Positions 13,401 through 23,541 of a stretch of DNA of 64,000 bases are shown one piece after another. The DNA is from Hydractinia symbiolongicarpus. Its lineage: Eukaryota > Cnidaria > Hydrozoa > Anthoathecata > Hydractiniidae. The DNA lies in the NCBI RefSeq assembly GCF_029227915.1, contig NC_079889.1:3100001-3164000 (forward strand), read 5' to 3'. The translations under genes were made by a program, and so were the position numbers. Below the pieces are notes generated by a model. It made no database searches. It was given only the letters and a program-made list of their open reading frames with translations, and was not told the DNA's origin. Position 1 is the stretch's first letter, and the number at the start of each line of letters is the position of its first letter.

Positions 13401-16400
13401 AATCGTGCTTAACGTCTGCACAATATCAGAACCACGCGCTCAAAAGGTAGCTATGTATAACCTTGTCTTTGCAATTTTGAAGAAGTAAAATTGTTACCCG
13501 TTTTCATGTTACCACGAAAAATGGGATTTTCTCCCACCATATTTAACATCCCAACGAAATAAATAAAAAATATGCCAGAGGAACTATCTAAAGTAAAATA
13601 AATTATAAAGCAGACAGGGCTGAATAAAAGGCGATTCATAGTAGTCTTTTTTGGTATTCTATGAATAGCAATGAAGAGGTCTAAAAGTATGCAATAAACT
13701 TTTTTAATTCTAGCATTCTTCTGGATGTCGAACAAATTGCTACAAAGCTACATAAGAACTCCTCAAAAACTGACCAACCAGTGCAAGTCGCATCTCACCA
13801 TATTGGAATAGCCTCGTTTCAACCAAAGCACGACAGCGGAGGAGTTATGACAATTCGAGCTCAATCAGAATCTATCCCATCCCGACCATTTCTGTACAAT
13901 GATGAAAAAAGCAACGATGCCGTATTCAAGATAAACATTCCGAAATCATTGATGACTGATCACGAAAAGAATAAATCAATAAATTTCGTGTTTTACGCTA
14001 AAGACACGTTATTTCCCATTATACAAAGCGACAGAACTGGAATTAGAACAAATAAGTTTAAAAAGGTCGTTCAAGGTAATTTTAAGTATTTCATTGCCAC
14101 ACGTTTAGACTTGGGGTATATAGTTTTCCAACTAAAACAAAATGCATTGACTGCAGTGCACTTTAATAGTTCTTTCTTAAATCACAATAGGGTTAGAAAC
14201 GCCACCAATATTTGGAAGGAGGGACATCTGCTAAAATATGTTATCCTATATAAACAATATAAATATCTTTTCAAAAGCCTTTTCTCTGCCTCTGCGCAAT
14301 TTTATAGCTGTGCTACAAACAAACGAAATGAGATATATTTAGAAAGGGCTAACACGTGATTTATCCACGAACTACCAACTTGTCTTTTATAATAATCCCT
14401 GTATTTTATCTCTGCTCCTGACAGACTTTGTGCTAACGGCACGAAATACCAAGGAAATTACAAATGCGATATATTCTCAGATTCGATACTCTCCAATCGT
14501 CTACCGTGTACAATAATATTAAAGATTTGCAGAATATCCCTATCAGTTTTTCTACGGGACAAAACATCTAATATTTGTCAATATATTTGCTTCAGGAAAG
14601 ATATTTTCAATGAGTATTGGAGGAAAACATCATATCAATTTAACGGAAGATATCATTTACACAATGAAAACTTCAACGATTTCTAAAGATCGACTTAAGT
14701 GTGTGTACTGGGACTACAATGCTAATGGTAGGTGGCAGATAGATATTATAAAGCCATGAAGCCGATGAATGTAGTCCAGTCGTTCGAGGTCGACAGCGAT
14801 AGTTTGCAAAAGCAGTAAATGAAATCGCTTTCACTTGAGCGGAAACTTCCCAAAATCTCGATCTACCTTAATTTTTTATTTTATATCATTGATCAAGTTA
14901 TCGTGGTAACTTGCTACTCGCTATGTCTAATGTAATTTTTGCACATGCAAACTTTCTCCTCTACGGCTTTTAATGAGCCCCACTTAACTCTTTACTAATT
15001 CTTCCTAAAAGTCTCTCCCTGGTCTTTTTTTTACCCAACCTCTCTCTATTCCTCCCAGTTATTTTGTAGCAGTTAGTGCACGACGCTTGCTAATGCAATA
15101 TCTAATAAAAGCTGTATAACCAATGATAATTTTCAATGGACTAAACGATTTTATGGCATTTATCAACGATTTCTTTCTTTGCAAATTACAAACACAAAAG
15201 CACAGTTCCTAAGGTTTTTTAGAGAAAGTACATCGACTGATATTTTTATAAACACGTATAAAAAATAAAATCCACAATTAGCCAGATTGTTGATAATACT
15301 GCTCTTTAAATGCTTTAGGCGAACTAGGTGGCTGGTCAGCTGATGGATGCAGGCAACTCCATTCAGGTGAAAACTGGACAAAATGTAGTTGCAACCACTT
15401 GACACATTTTGCTGTCCTGTTTGATCTGGATGTTAAATCTGTAAACCAATTGGACAAAGATCACGAGTTTGCTTTGACTGTGATCACTTACATTGGCTGC
15501 GCTTTGTCACTCACCGGAATATTTCTTACCTTATTAACACTGCTTATGTTTAGGTAAGTACGGCACATGAAATTTGCTGGTATTTCTTATGTGTTTATTT
15601 ACATACTTTAGAATGTTCAGCTTGTTTTGAACCAACTGTGGACCACATCTTCCTATTTGGCAACAAAACTAGTAACGATACAATAGTACTGCAGCTAGGT
15701 GACATTCGCATAGAATAATACTACGGTATTATTCTGGTTAAGCGTGTCCTGATTATTTTCTGTACGAGTTGGAAAAATAACTATTTATTTCCCAGCACTA
15801 TATTAAAACAACTACAATAATGAGATGGACATATCGCAAGGATTTTATGACTCTTCTTCCTTTAAAGGAAAGAAGTGTTTGCGGGAGAAACTTTTGCAGT
15901 TCAACTTTACCGCACACTTTTTGAATTTTCCTGGAAAAATAAATAATTAAAGAAGTGTAACAAGAACTTAATTAGCTGTTGTCTCTTTTTACCAGATTTG
16001 GACTTCTTAAACCAAATTCTAATTAATTAATAGCTTCCATATTTCGCCGTTACAGTGGAGAATCCCCCCTCCCTAAGAAGTAACACTGTAATAAATGACC
16101 ATTCATATCTATCAGAAAAGCAGAAAATAAGAAGACAAAGCCTATATATATATTTTTTTTTTTTTCCTTTTTTAGATTTTTAAGACGAAATGCGCCATCA
16201 AAAGTCCTGATTGGAATGTGCATATCTCTTGGATGCCTCATGATTTCTTTTCTCATTTTTGTCAAACGCACTGAACACAGATGGTTGTGTATTGTTGGTT
16301 CAGCTAGTCTTCAATACTTTGTTTTGACCAGCTTTGGATGGATGTTTGTGGAAGCTGTCATGTTGTACCTAAAGGTGGTTAAAGTAGTTGGAGAGTACAC

Positions 16401-19400
16401 GTCTAATTTTATATTGAAAGCATCTTTAGTGGCTTTCGGTACGATAAAGTTTATTACCTATTTTTTTAAATGCAATCGTCATACGCCAAATCCATTATTC
16501 CATTTTTCCATTTAACCTTTTTCTTCATATTCCATTTGTTTCGGGAGTTAGACATCTTCATGGAGGTGCACAGAAAGCAAGCTCCCGACAAATTCTTTTC
16601 TATTGTAATTAGATTTGGATTCTAAAATTGCAATGCTAAGTTGTGGCACTGGTGAGGGATTAAATTATCCTCTTGACCGCTTTGCACCCCTGAGTCATGT
16701 ATATCCATGTTTTATTACTTTCTAATGCTTAGAATCTCAAGTATCCTAATATCTAGTTTTGTTACATCAATATTTCTAAACTAGTCGCTGGTCTCGTGGA
16801 AAACACGAGTTTGCCCGTCCTTTTTATACAGCATTGCGTGCGTATCGCTTATTGTGGTACCATTTTGCGTGACAGACAGGCAGACGTATACAGGAATTAT
16901 GATATAGATTAATCGCTGTTTTCTGTTTGACACGATACTCGCATGACACACACGATATCCACATGATATCCACGACATATACGATATTCACAATTTTTAT
17001 TTTAGGATTACCAGCCGTGATTGTTGCAGTTTGTATGGGCGTTCGTTTTGATGATTATAACAATAAGGAATTGTAAGTGAAAATCTGTCTATTCAACTCT
17101 TTTTCTGAATTTTCGAAATTTTTTGAGAAAAACTAAAGAAAAAACAAATTTCGCCATACAGAGAACAAACTTGATCCAAGGACCTGTTTTCTCTTTTGGT
17201 GTATTGAACGGTGAAACGAGATATGAAATATTTATTTTAATAAGCGCAGCTTCGGTGAGAAACAAAAAACCCTGGAAATAAGGTTGTTATCGAGCCATTC
17301 CTTTGCCCTTTAAGGGGTTTTCCTAGAAAAAAAACTATATCGCAGAGGATTGTCTTTTCTGAAGAACCTGATGAGGTTATCATAGTATGTGACGGTACGA
17401 CAAAATTAAGTCAAAAATTTCATTGATTGGTTGCCATGGTTACCCGTTGCTAGGATAAGTACAGGCAAAATATGACATTTAGCTGCTCAACGCCTAACCA
17501 AATAACTGAATAACATGCGTTATTTCAAGCGCCTTTTTGGGCGCTTTTGTTCCGCATGGGTTACGTGTATGGATTGATTGAAGCGCATTTTTGCAAGGCT
17601 GACTCGTCTTTTAAAGAACTGATGTGGTATTTTTTGGACGACAGGAAAGCATAAACGGGGCGAAACAGGCAATATCTCGACAAAATAACTGAAAGACAAA
17701 ACTTCGATTTGAAAATTGGTTTCATTTAAACACTAGGTGGCACTAATGCCTGTATCCACAAAAGAAATTGTAAAGCGTGGGTGCTTCGATCTTGAGAATT
17801 CTTGTTTCGCGTGGATTCCGAACTTAAACGGTAAAAAACTTGTTCAAAAATTATTATATGGACATTCTTGACTTGTGGATCAACAAAAGGTGTACGCCAG
17901 CACTATTTCGACCTGAAAAGCACCAAATACCTAAGACCTCAAGTCTTAAGTCTAATTGATGACGAGAAAACTAGATGACGAGTTCAGTTTGGTGGGTACA
18001 CTGTTAATGCAGCTTTCTGAATGCTATTGCTACAATACGTTTTACATTTAGAACTGTAATTTATTGTCTTGAAAGGCTCGAAAGTGGCATCTAGCTATTG
18101 CAAGGAATTAAACATCGACGGAGGGGCAAAAAAGCTGTCTAAAAATGCGAAAATCTTTGCTATGGGCGTTGCTATGCACTTATATTTGCAGTTGGTTGGA
18201 AAAGGTGGCAGATTGCGCAATAAAAACCCAAATTTGTCATAAGCACTACTTGCCACAGTATTCTAAGATTCTTGAAATTTAGAATTTTTTTCTAGGGGAA
18301 CCACCTTAATATCCGGTACTTAACAACGCTTTTACCCTTGAGCCTCGTTTTGTGCCAAATGGAGACCCCCCCAGAAAAAAAAAACTGAGGTGTAATTGTG
18401 TAATTAGGACATGTTGTTGCATATTTCAATGAACTTTCTACATTTATTTGAAAAACACGCAAACACGTCTAGTAATAAGCCAAACTGTTTAGTGTGGCAC
18501 GCCCGTCTCCAATAAACGCCCCTTAAGATATTAAAAAATTTATTTAATGCACTGTCTAATAACGCCCGGCTCTAATAAGCGCCTCCTTTTCAGTCAAAAA
18601 AGAGCATGTGTTAGAGCTTTTTCTCGTTCAGGCAATTCAAAGAGAAATGAAGATTTTTTAAACTTTCTCTACTATATTTCAGATAAATAAAAGGATAAAA
18701 CAGAAGAAAACATCATAATATTTCTTTTTTTGCTATTTCTTTGTCCATTTATTTGTGGTGACTTTGTCATGAAATTATAGATATGTCAAAAAATAATTAT
18801 TTTTCAGTTTCTGATAAACGCCCAGTCTCTTTATAACGTCCTTTTTTCAATAAACGCCCCCTTAAAATTCTGCAAGGAATATAAACGCCCGGGGCATGAA
18901 CAGTAGGTTTAACAAGGCATTACTTAGACATAAGATTATTTTCAATTGGAGGTATGGACACAGTTACTTGAAGTTCTTCTTAAAAGCCGTCTTCTCTTTT
19001 AAGGTGCATCGTTAGTGGAAATGCACTGAGGTATGGTTTGCTTCTTCCAACATGCTGCATCATTTTCTTCAACGCTATTGTTTTTATCCTTGTCGTCATA
19101 TCGCTACAAAAAAACAACAAGGCTTCACAGAGGTTTTCACAATCTCCAGATTTTGCTACACAAGTTCGCATAGCTGTATCTTGTTGTACGCTACTCGGAT
19201 TAACCTGGCTGTTTGGTGTATTAGCTATATCCGATGCACGCCTACCGTTTCAATATTTGTTCTGCATTTTTAACTCCCTCCAAGGGGCGTTTATATTTTA
19301 CTTCAATATATTACGCCAAACCCGTGTGAAAGAAGCCTGGATGCAATTTTTATCTGGTCATGGACGTTCCTACGAACCAAGCACAACATCAAGCCATCTT

Positions 19401-19559
19401 AGAAAGACTACACAAAAGAGCAGCGAAGGAGAGCAGACTCCTCCCGCGTTGCAGTTATCTTATCGTCAAATTGGCGAGGGAAATAACGTTTTTAATAATA
19501 GTCTAACAAAATCGGAACTTTCTTTTTCATCATATATGGAGCGAAATGGGAAGCGATAA
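4351..19559 (+). CDS. Adhesion G-protein-coupled receptor, SUEL lectin-Ig-HormR-GAIN-7TM (latrophilin-like), 16 coding exons
   Basis: Seen: coding exons 4351-4411, 7104-7412, 7824-8867, 10383-10634, 11020-11168, 11477-11544, 11630-11787, 12286-12512, 13011-13157, 13352-13446, 13714-14075, 14596-14727, 15319-15553, 16176-16438, 17006-17072 and 19004-19559. Together they are 4125 nt (1374 aa plus stop); every junction keeps phase and no exon has an internal stop. Domain order: signal peptide, rhamnose/galactose-binding lectin, unrecognised 348-residue region, Ig-like, unrecognised module, hormone-receptor domain, GAIN with GPS, seven membrane helices, about 80-residue cytoplasmic tail. Known of the family: adhesion GPCRs self-cleave at the GPS, and a tethered agonist then activates G proteins at the plasma membrane. 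Ectodomain introns are mostly phase 1, as expected for shuffled modules. The lectin plus HormR resembles latrophilin, but there is no olfactomedin domain and there is an Ig, so orthology is uncertain. All introns are GT-AG except one apparent GC-AG (11169). Confidence 0.9.
5986..6147 (+). mobile_element. Diverged mini-Helitron copy
   Basis: Lies in receptor intron 1. It starts TCTCTATATCAGTAATATCGG, with internal TGTCTGTCCTTGCACAAAATG and GGACGGGCGGACCCGTGG, the hairpin GTGGATGTATCCAC, and the end CCGAGTAG before T (CTAG degraded to GTAG). It carries an internal segment (TTTATAGCTGTGCTAC) shared with 14290-14380, so the two belong to one subfamily. Confidence 0.6.
6176..6265 (+). repeat. Possible tRNA-derived SINE fragment
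   Basis: TAGTGGTAGCGCATTCGAATTGCAATC resembles a tRNA A-box and anticodon arm, but no B-box follows. At most a truncated SINE head inside receptor intron 1. Confidence 0.3.
6715..6930. mobile_element. Remnant related to the TTAA-flanked element family
   Basis: Contains GGGGTGGATTCCACCCC, then a TTTTTCGAATTTTCGGACAAAATTC-like run and GGTTAATCACGTG, echoing the internal order of the complete copy at 9392-10130 (G/C-rich end, CGATTTTTG-type run, GGTTAATTAC). Both ends are missing. Lies in intron 1. Confidence 0.4.
7104..7412 (+). CDS. aGPCR exon 2: SUEL-type (galactose/rhamnose-binding) lectin domain
   Basis: About 100 residues with the family's Cys spacing and motifs: an ITNAVYGRTS-like block, CNLKNACKIDVTRNFFGDAC, and the closing YLNVTYRCYF. 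In latrophilins this domain binds cell-surface partners. Entry is phase 1 (acceptor TTTATTGATATAG) and exit is phase 1 (donor GTAAGT), so it is a symmetric, shufflable module. Confidence 0.88.
7824..8867 (+). CDS. aGPCR exon 3: large unrecognised ectodomain segment
   Basis: A single 1044-nt exon encodes about 348 extracellular residues that I cannot assign to a family. It begins STSAGRVAIMPNLIDPFART and contains at least ten cysteines, several N-glycosylation sequons and alternating beta-type segments, with a Cys-rich final third (CPSNACMDYF, MHCVEDV, STCQ). Both boundaries are phase 1. The frame is fixed by the flanking lectin and Ig exons, so it is part of the receptor; its function is unknown. 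Confidence 0.85.
9392..10130. mobile_element. Non-autonomous DNA transposon with TTAA target duplication (piggyBac-like)
   Basis: 739 bp flanked by TTAA on both sides (9388-9391 and 10131-10134). It has perfect 17-bp terminal inverted repeats, CCCTATTCGGTCCGGGG and its complement. Both subterminal regions carry GGCGGAA..CCGCCCCCC runs. There is no transposase frame. TTAA duplication with CCC/GGG termini is typical of piggyBac-type elements, so the class is inferred. It lies in receptor intron 3. Related copies: 6715-6930, 20949-21231, 55555-55915 and 62190-62618. Confidence 0.82.
10383..10634 (+). CDS. aGPCR exon 4: immunoglobulin-like domain
   Basis: About 84 residues with the Ig signature: strand-B cysteine (ISLRCDG), core tryptophan (IRWYKDNK), an L-x-I segment (LKISG) and GFYYCEI for the strand-F cysteine. 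It is symmetric phase 1-1 (acceptor TATCTTACCTTACAG, donor GTGATT). An Ig between the lectin and HormR is not part of the vertebrate latrophilin layout. Confidence 0.85.
11020..11787 (+). CDS. aGPCR exons 5-7: unrecognised module between Ig and HormR
   Basis: Three small exons (11020-11168, 11477-11544, 11630-11787) encode about 125 residues with no family I recognise. Phases run 1 to 0 to 2 to 1 and rejoin the HormR exon in frame. Exon 5 lacks a GT donor at the only phase-compatible junction and reads AAG|GCAAGT, which fits the minor GC-AG class. The content (beta-rich, few cysteines, one NET sequon) would suit a degenerate Ig or another beta domain; this is a guess. Confidence 0.72.
12286..12512 (+). 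CDS. aGPCR exon 8: hormone-receptor (HormR/HRM) domain
   Basis: About 75 residues containing YGEFRWNYTISNSSAATPC, SRKCVGNFTVGAFWLEPNVK and QCEYGNP. This is the Cys/Trp pattern of the extracellular HRM domain that precedes GAIN in many adhesion GPCRs. It enters in phase 1 after acceptor CCTTTATTTTAG and leaves in phase 0 at donor GTAACT. Confidence 0.82.
13011..14727 (+). CDS. aGPCR exons 9-12: GAIN domain and first half of the GPS
   Basis: Exons 13011-13157, 13352-13446, 13714-14075 and 14596-14727. The first two are helical (KDIITNIVDSSTDI, VAENLIDVTSNLME), as in GAIN subdomain A. The later ones carry the beta-rich subdomain B and end with the GPS opening CVYWDYNANG. The exon 10 donor is GTAGCT at 13447: an earlier GTAAAC at 13394 would break the phase with exon 11, which settles the choice. 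Confidence 0.83.
14285..14385 (+). mobile_element. Degraded mini-Helitron 3' portion
   Basis: CAATTTTATAGCTGTGCTAC, GAGATATATTTAG, and CACGTGATTTATCCACG near the end match the 3' half of the copy at 5986-6147. The terminal CTAG is lost (ACCAACTTGT). It lies just downstream of exon 11 in its intron. Confidence 0.5.
15319..15553 (+). CDS. aGPCR exon 13: GPS cleavage site, tethered agonist and TM1
   Basis: Continues the GPS with GELGGWSADGC, then TKCSCNHLTHFAVLF. The canonical cleavage triad HL|T is intact, so autoproteolysis and a tethered agonist beginning THFAVLF are expected from family knowledge. TM1 follows (TYIGCALSLTGIFLTLLTLL). The exon ends in phase 2 at GTAAGT. Confidence 0.92.
16176..19559 (+). 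CDS. aGPCR exons 14-16: TM2-TM7 and cytoplasmic tail
   Basis: Exon 16176-16438 holds TM2 and TM3 with the family block LTSFGWMFVEAVMLYLKVV. Exon 17006-17072 holds the end of TM4 and ECL2. Exon 19004-19559 holds TM5 (YGLLLPTCC), TM6 (TLLGLTWLFGVLAI), TM7 (LFCIFNSLQGAFIFYFNILR), then a tail of about 80 residues rich in Ser/Thr/Gln that ends ERNGKR at stop 19557-19559. The tail has no obvious PDZ-binding end. The intron before the last exon is 1931 bp and hosts a transposon and repeats. Confidence 0.9.
16781..16908 (-). mobile_element. Mini-Helitron, minus strand, complete
   Basis: Read on the minus strand: starts TCTATATCATAATTCC after an A, carries GTCACGCAAAATGGTACC and TATAAAAAGGACGGGC, then the hairpin CTCGTGTTTTCCACGAG, and ends CCAGCGACTAG before a T. 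128 bp, in the intron between exons 14 and 15 of the receptor. Confidence 0.72.
17314..18305. mobile_element. About 1-kb non-autonomous DNA transposon in receptor intron 15
   Basis: TTAA lies on both sides (17310-17313 and 18306-18309). The ends are imperfect inverted repeats: the left reads GGGGTTTTCCTAGAAAAAAA and the right (complement) GGTGGTTCCCCTAGAAAAAA. No transposase frame is visible. The termini differ from the CCCTATTCGG family, so this is a separate family. Class uncertain. Confidence 0.55.
18490..18895. repeat. Cluster of AATAAACGCCC-type motifs
   Basis: The motif (A)ATAA(A)CGCCC or close variants recurs at least six times in the same orientation (near 18511, 18559, 18575, 18814, 18850 and 18881). 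Repetition of this sort is seen in termini of Tigger/pogo-type elements, but I found no matching opposite end. It is intronic, just before the last receptor exon. Confidence 0.4.
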
Positions 19560-20945
19560 GGTCTGCATTGATTGAATCTTTCATATTTTTTATGGACTGT
19601 GAACTGTTCAGGCAGTGATAGTGGAAATCTCTCCTCGTGAAACTGAAGCAATAGCGAGTTGAAGATAGGAAAACATTAGAAAAAACACATATTTTCACGA
19701 CATTATGATGTCATTAAAAGTATTACACAGAAATTGATACCTTTGTATATAGGTCTTGCTTTTCACCTTATTAACTTGCAGTAGGCGTGCTGGAAAACTT
19801 TGAGTCTTGCTCATGCTTTACTAAAGGTAATGAAAATCTGGAAAACACAAGAAATACTGTATGATTTTATAGCTACAATCTTAGTCAAAATATGTCGAGA
19901 CAACACAGGTTATCCACCACAAGTATTTGCGTTGGTTATTTCTATATTAGATTCACACATTTTGAACTTGTCAATGTTCAAAGTTGACTTAGGACTTAGG
20001 TTATTTGGTAATTTCCAAATTCCTAAAGTTTGCTAATTGTTGCTTACGTCAGCAAGACATTTTCTCCGAATTTCGGAGTCTTTATGGATCCCGGCGTGGA
20101 TTATTTCGGTGTGTGGGGGTGCTAAAAGATGTGACTAGCAGCTTTTCAACGCTGTCTGCCTGGCCTATTGACTGTTTGACCATATTTGAAAAAACTGCTT
20201 TTGTCTCAACATATTGGTCCAAGATTGTAACTTCTATTTAATGCAGAAAGAAATAATTTTGAATATTTTTTCTCAAAACACATAAAAAACGTAATGGCAA
20301 ATAACAACCCCCGAAAACGAAAAAAAAAAACAAAAAAAAAACACTAGGCAATCTGAAAGCCAAAACATGTGAGAGTTTTTTGATAAATAATATGATATTT
20401 TAATTATAATGTGATGTCTATTTTTATTTCCAACTAATTCCGTTTTTGTTAAGAAAAAAATATAGTGAAGAGTATACCAAGGTTTTCACCTGATACATCG
20501 TATTTTGTCTGTATACTCATCACGCTCCAACGTTTAGATTTAGTGGAATGGGATCGATGTTTCTGAAAACTGAAAGCCAAGAAAGTGTTAGTAGAAAAGT
20601 TAGTTCTTATAAAACGAAACTATAGATTTCCAGTAGTAAATTAAACGCACTCGATCTGGGTGTGTCGTTCTAAACATTACATCGAAATTTGTTGCTAAAT
20701 GGAACTAATTTAAAAGGAGAATATTTTTCGCAAATTACGAGTTTTTTTCGTCTGTTTCGTGAAATATAATGCTAGCGATACATTTTCAAATCCTCAATGT
20801 CTAAGAACGAAGCTCATTTTACTAATGTTAATTTTATCCATTATTACACTAAACAACTCCTGCCCCTTCTGATGTTTAACGTCGAAGCAAACACTCAAAT
20901 TCCCTCTTCATCTAGCGTACACTACTGACCATTTCTTCCAAATTT
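19560..20945. other. Downstream of the receptor: 3'UTR and intergenic, no further gene seen
   Basis: No supported gene. An A-rich tract sits near 20320-20342. A segment at 20086-20170 (GATTATTTCGGTGTG, GTGACTAGCAGC, CTGCCTGGCCT) is related to the 138-bp unit at 33885-34165. Confidence 0.5.
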
Positions 20946-20948
20946 TAA

Positions 20949-21231
20949 CCCTGTTTGATCCAGGGGTAGGGGGGTCGAAAGTCGTTTTGGCCTTTATTTT
21001 AGTGGATATAAAGTAATGCTCAAATTACACAGGGCATTTCAACTAGTTTTGAGTAACCCTATTATTGTATTTTCCCCATTATTTTCAGGCGTAGTTTCGA
21101 TTAATGGCCAATATCTAAAGCTCTGAGATGTGTGGGACCTAAATATTCGTCATGCAGGTGCCTAATAAATAAATATGAAAACTGCAGCAAATATCATAAT
21201 CATGAAGCAAAGCAAAAAAGAGCGAATAGGG
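20949..21231. mobile_element. Internally deleted copy of the TTAA-flanked element
   Basis: The left end is TTAA followed by CCCTGTTTGATCCAGGGG and the right end is GAGCGAATAGGG. The right half (TAGTTTCGATTAATGGCCAA, GGGACCTAAATATTCG, CATGCAGGTGCCTAATA) aligns base for base in order with 9945-10060 of the complete copy. Confidence 0.65.
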
Positions 21232-21494
21232 TAAAAGCTGCATTATCAGTTACCTTATGAGTTCCTTGGGTAAATGGTTTTTCTTTTTCAAAGCCAATTT
21301 TGAACACAACAATATCGATAAAGTATAAAATATTTTCTAGTCAAAATTTCAAATCTAAATCTCTAATGTATACATATTTACACATATTTTACAAATTAGT
21401 TATATACAAATAATTGGTCACTTGATTTGAAAACAAGCGTATCATGTTGTCCCATGGAGTCAAATTCTATCTTTGTTCACAGTAGTAAAAAGGA

Positions 21495-21944
21495 TTAGGA
21501 GGTTTGTTCTGTGTCCAGTAATTCTTTCAAAGAGGATATGTAATGTCGTGCAAGTCGCAAAGTTTCAATCTGTGTTAGTTTTTGTCCTTTCTTGTACGGT
21601 GCAAGAAAATCTGGGATAGCGCCTCGCAAAACATCGAAAGCATCATTAAGTCTGTTTTGACGAGCTCGTTCGCGTTCATTCCTCCTAAGCTGACGTTGTC
21701 GAATGATTTGATTATTTAGTTTGTTTTTTTGCTTCCCAGTTTTCTTAACGTTGTCATCTTGTTGAAATACATTTTGTGGGAAGTCTTGATGATTATAATT
21801 AGGGAAATGCATGTCAAAGATTTCATTGTTTTGTGAATAGAGTTTTGTGTCGTGGGGACTCAATGCACACTGAGATTCATATGGATGTTGAGGAAAGTGA
21901 TGAAGTCGCTCAACGAGGGAATATTCCATGGCGTTTGGATACAT
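21495..21944 (-). CDS. Basic helix-loop-helix transcription factor (group A, Atonal/NeuroD/Mesp-like)
   Basis: 149 residues in one coding exon. The bHLH spans about residues 87-143. The basic region NERERARQNRLNDAF keeps the E-box-reading Glu/Arg; the loop is long (APYKKGQ); helix 2 reads KLTQIETLRLARHYISSL. Outside the domain the N-terminus is rich in His/Gln/Asn and the C-terminus is only six residues. Group A bHLH proteins heterodimerise with E proteins and drive cell-type specification, often neural (family knowledge); the exact subfamily cannot be fixed. Start choice: an acceptor (TTTCTGCTCTTTTTTAG) ends at 21952, eight bases upstream of the ATG at 21944. An in-frame upstream ATG at 21986 lies inside the intron and is rejected. 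Single-exon coding with a 5'UTR intron is common for such genes. Confidence 0.9.
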   Translation of the reverse strand: MYPNAMEYSLVERLHHFPQHPYESQCALSPHDTKLYSQNNEIFDMHFPNYNHQDFPQNVFQQDDNVKKTGKQKNKLNNQIIRQRQLRRNERERARQNRLNDAFDVLRGAIPDFLAPYKKGQKLTQIETLRLARHYISSLKELLDTEQTS

Positions 21945-22133
21945 AATGATTCTAAAAAAGAGCAGAAATACTTTGATACTACGCATAAAAAATCTAATAG
22001 AAATGAAATGTAGCCAATAGTATATTTGTATGATAACCGAAAGTGGTTTTTAGTAATGAATGTTTAATAGCTATGTATTGCATTTGAACACTGCTGCTCC
22101 TTTAAAAATTGATAAAGTTGTAAAATTTCTTAC

Positions 22134-22180
22134 CTCTAGAATAGGTGCCTGCCAGTACTTTCTCTGAATGTTTTAGTGTT
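22134..22180 (-). other. 5'UTR exon of the bHLH gene (predicted)
   Basis: Predicted non-coding first exon, from a start near 22180 to a donor at 22133 (TCTAGAG|GTAAGAAA) that would splice to the coding exon acceptor at 21952. The resulting intron is about 180 bp. Supported by the donor, the acceptor and the TATA box placed about 26 bases upstream. Confidence 0.55.
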
Positions 22181-22198
22181 GACTGAATGCCCATGTCC

Positions 22199-22206
22199 TT
22201 TTTATA
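22199..22206 (-). promoter_or_regulatory. TATA box of the bHLH gene
   Basis: Minus-strand TATAAAAA (inside GCATATAAAAAGG). An initiator-like TCAGTCAACA lies 20-30 bases downstream, around 22180, and a splice donor follows. Confidence 0.6.
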
Positions 22207-22380
22207 TGCAAGGTGTTGTAGCTAGGAGATAGCATGAACAAAAGATTTTTCTGCAAAGATATTTTGAGCTGCGACCATACTTTTTTCTTTATAATGAGTT
22301 CGTCTCTCAGAATAAAAAAAAAGCGTGGCATTGAAAATAAAAAAATATAAAGAGGAAAATTAGATGATGTAGACTTCATA

Positions 22381-23540
22381 ATGTTTTCAGAGAGAAAAAA
22401 AACGTGTCACACAAAAGGGGTGAAAAACATTATTATAAAATTGAAGTTTATTAAAAAACAAAAGAACGTGTAGACCGCCATGTTGACTTAAAATGCGGGA
22501 AAACTTATTGAAATAATCCCTTTGTTTTGAAAACGAGCTTAAGAAATCGATTCAAAACAATTGAATTCTAATTGTAAAACGAATATATTTCCATTCTTTA
22601 CTTTTTTGACACCTTGTAATGTGCAACACATTTTGTTATTAATCTTTCGATCAAACTTAACATCTTGCATGAAGAGAACTGCATACGTCTAGGAGAGGTG
22701 AAAAGGAAAAAGCGATGTTATTGTTTTTGGGACAGACGATAAAAATTACGTTGTTTTTTAGAAGTTGATGAATAATTAAAAAAATATATGAACTAATAGA
22801 TTTTAAATATCATTTTATTTAACAATACAAAAAGAAAGATATCAATATAAAATATTAATTAAAAGAATGGAAAAAAAAAGAAAAAGAAATCTAGAGCGAT
22901 ATAACATTGTTAAGTTTTTTACATCTTGCAAAATCACTATGCTAAAAACGCCAGAAGTTTGAAGAGAAACTTTTTTAAAGCTCTGGAAGTTGCTTCAGTT
23001 AGCACCTGGTAAGGCGGGACATTATGTTTCTCCAAAGGACTTCGTTTTTGCTTACATAAAGGATAAGGAGAAAAAATATTTAGGGAAATTAAAACTAGGC
23101 AATTAACTTTGCTTTTTATTTTTTATAAGCTTTTACTTTATTAACTACAATCTAATTAATTATATATTTCATAGTGTTTTTTTTAATTCTGCACATTGTT
23201 TTCTTAAGGGTCTCAAATTAAAACAAGGAAAAAATTACACAAACTTGTTTTTTAAATGCTCTATGAGGTCAAATTCAATTTCACCTATTTCGAAACGCAA
23301 TTAAACCGAAAGACTTATTGGAATAATAAAATCTATCTTCCAAGTAGCAAAATCAGTAAAAAATACTGAAGGATAAGGATTAAACCAAAAAATTGTTTAA
23401 AATGGCGAGTTTACAGTTTTCGGATTATTAGGATGTTTTTATTGTGTAGCTATTATTTGTCGATCGTTTTTTTGTGATATACAAGATCGCAGTGATAACA
23501 CTCACGGTTTTTTGCGAATAATTGACATTCTACATGCCAT
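22381..23540. other. AT-rich intergenic sequence, nothing recognised
   Basis: Long A/T runs and short frames only; no domain, repeat unit or RNA gene that I can support. Confidence 0.5.
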
Positions 23541-23541
23541 T

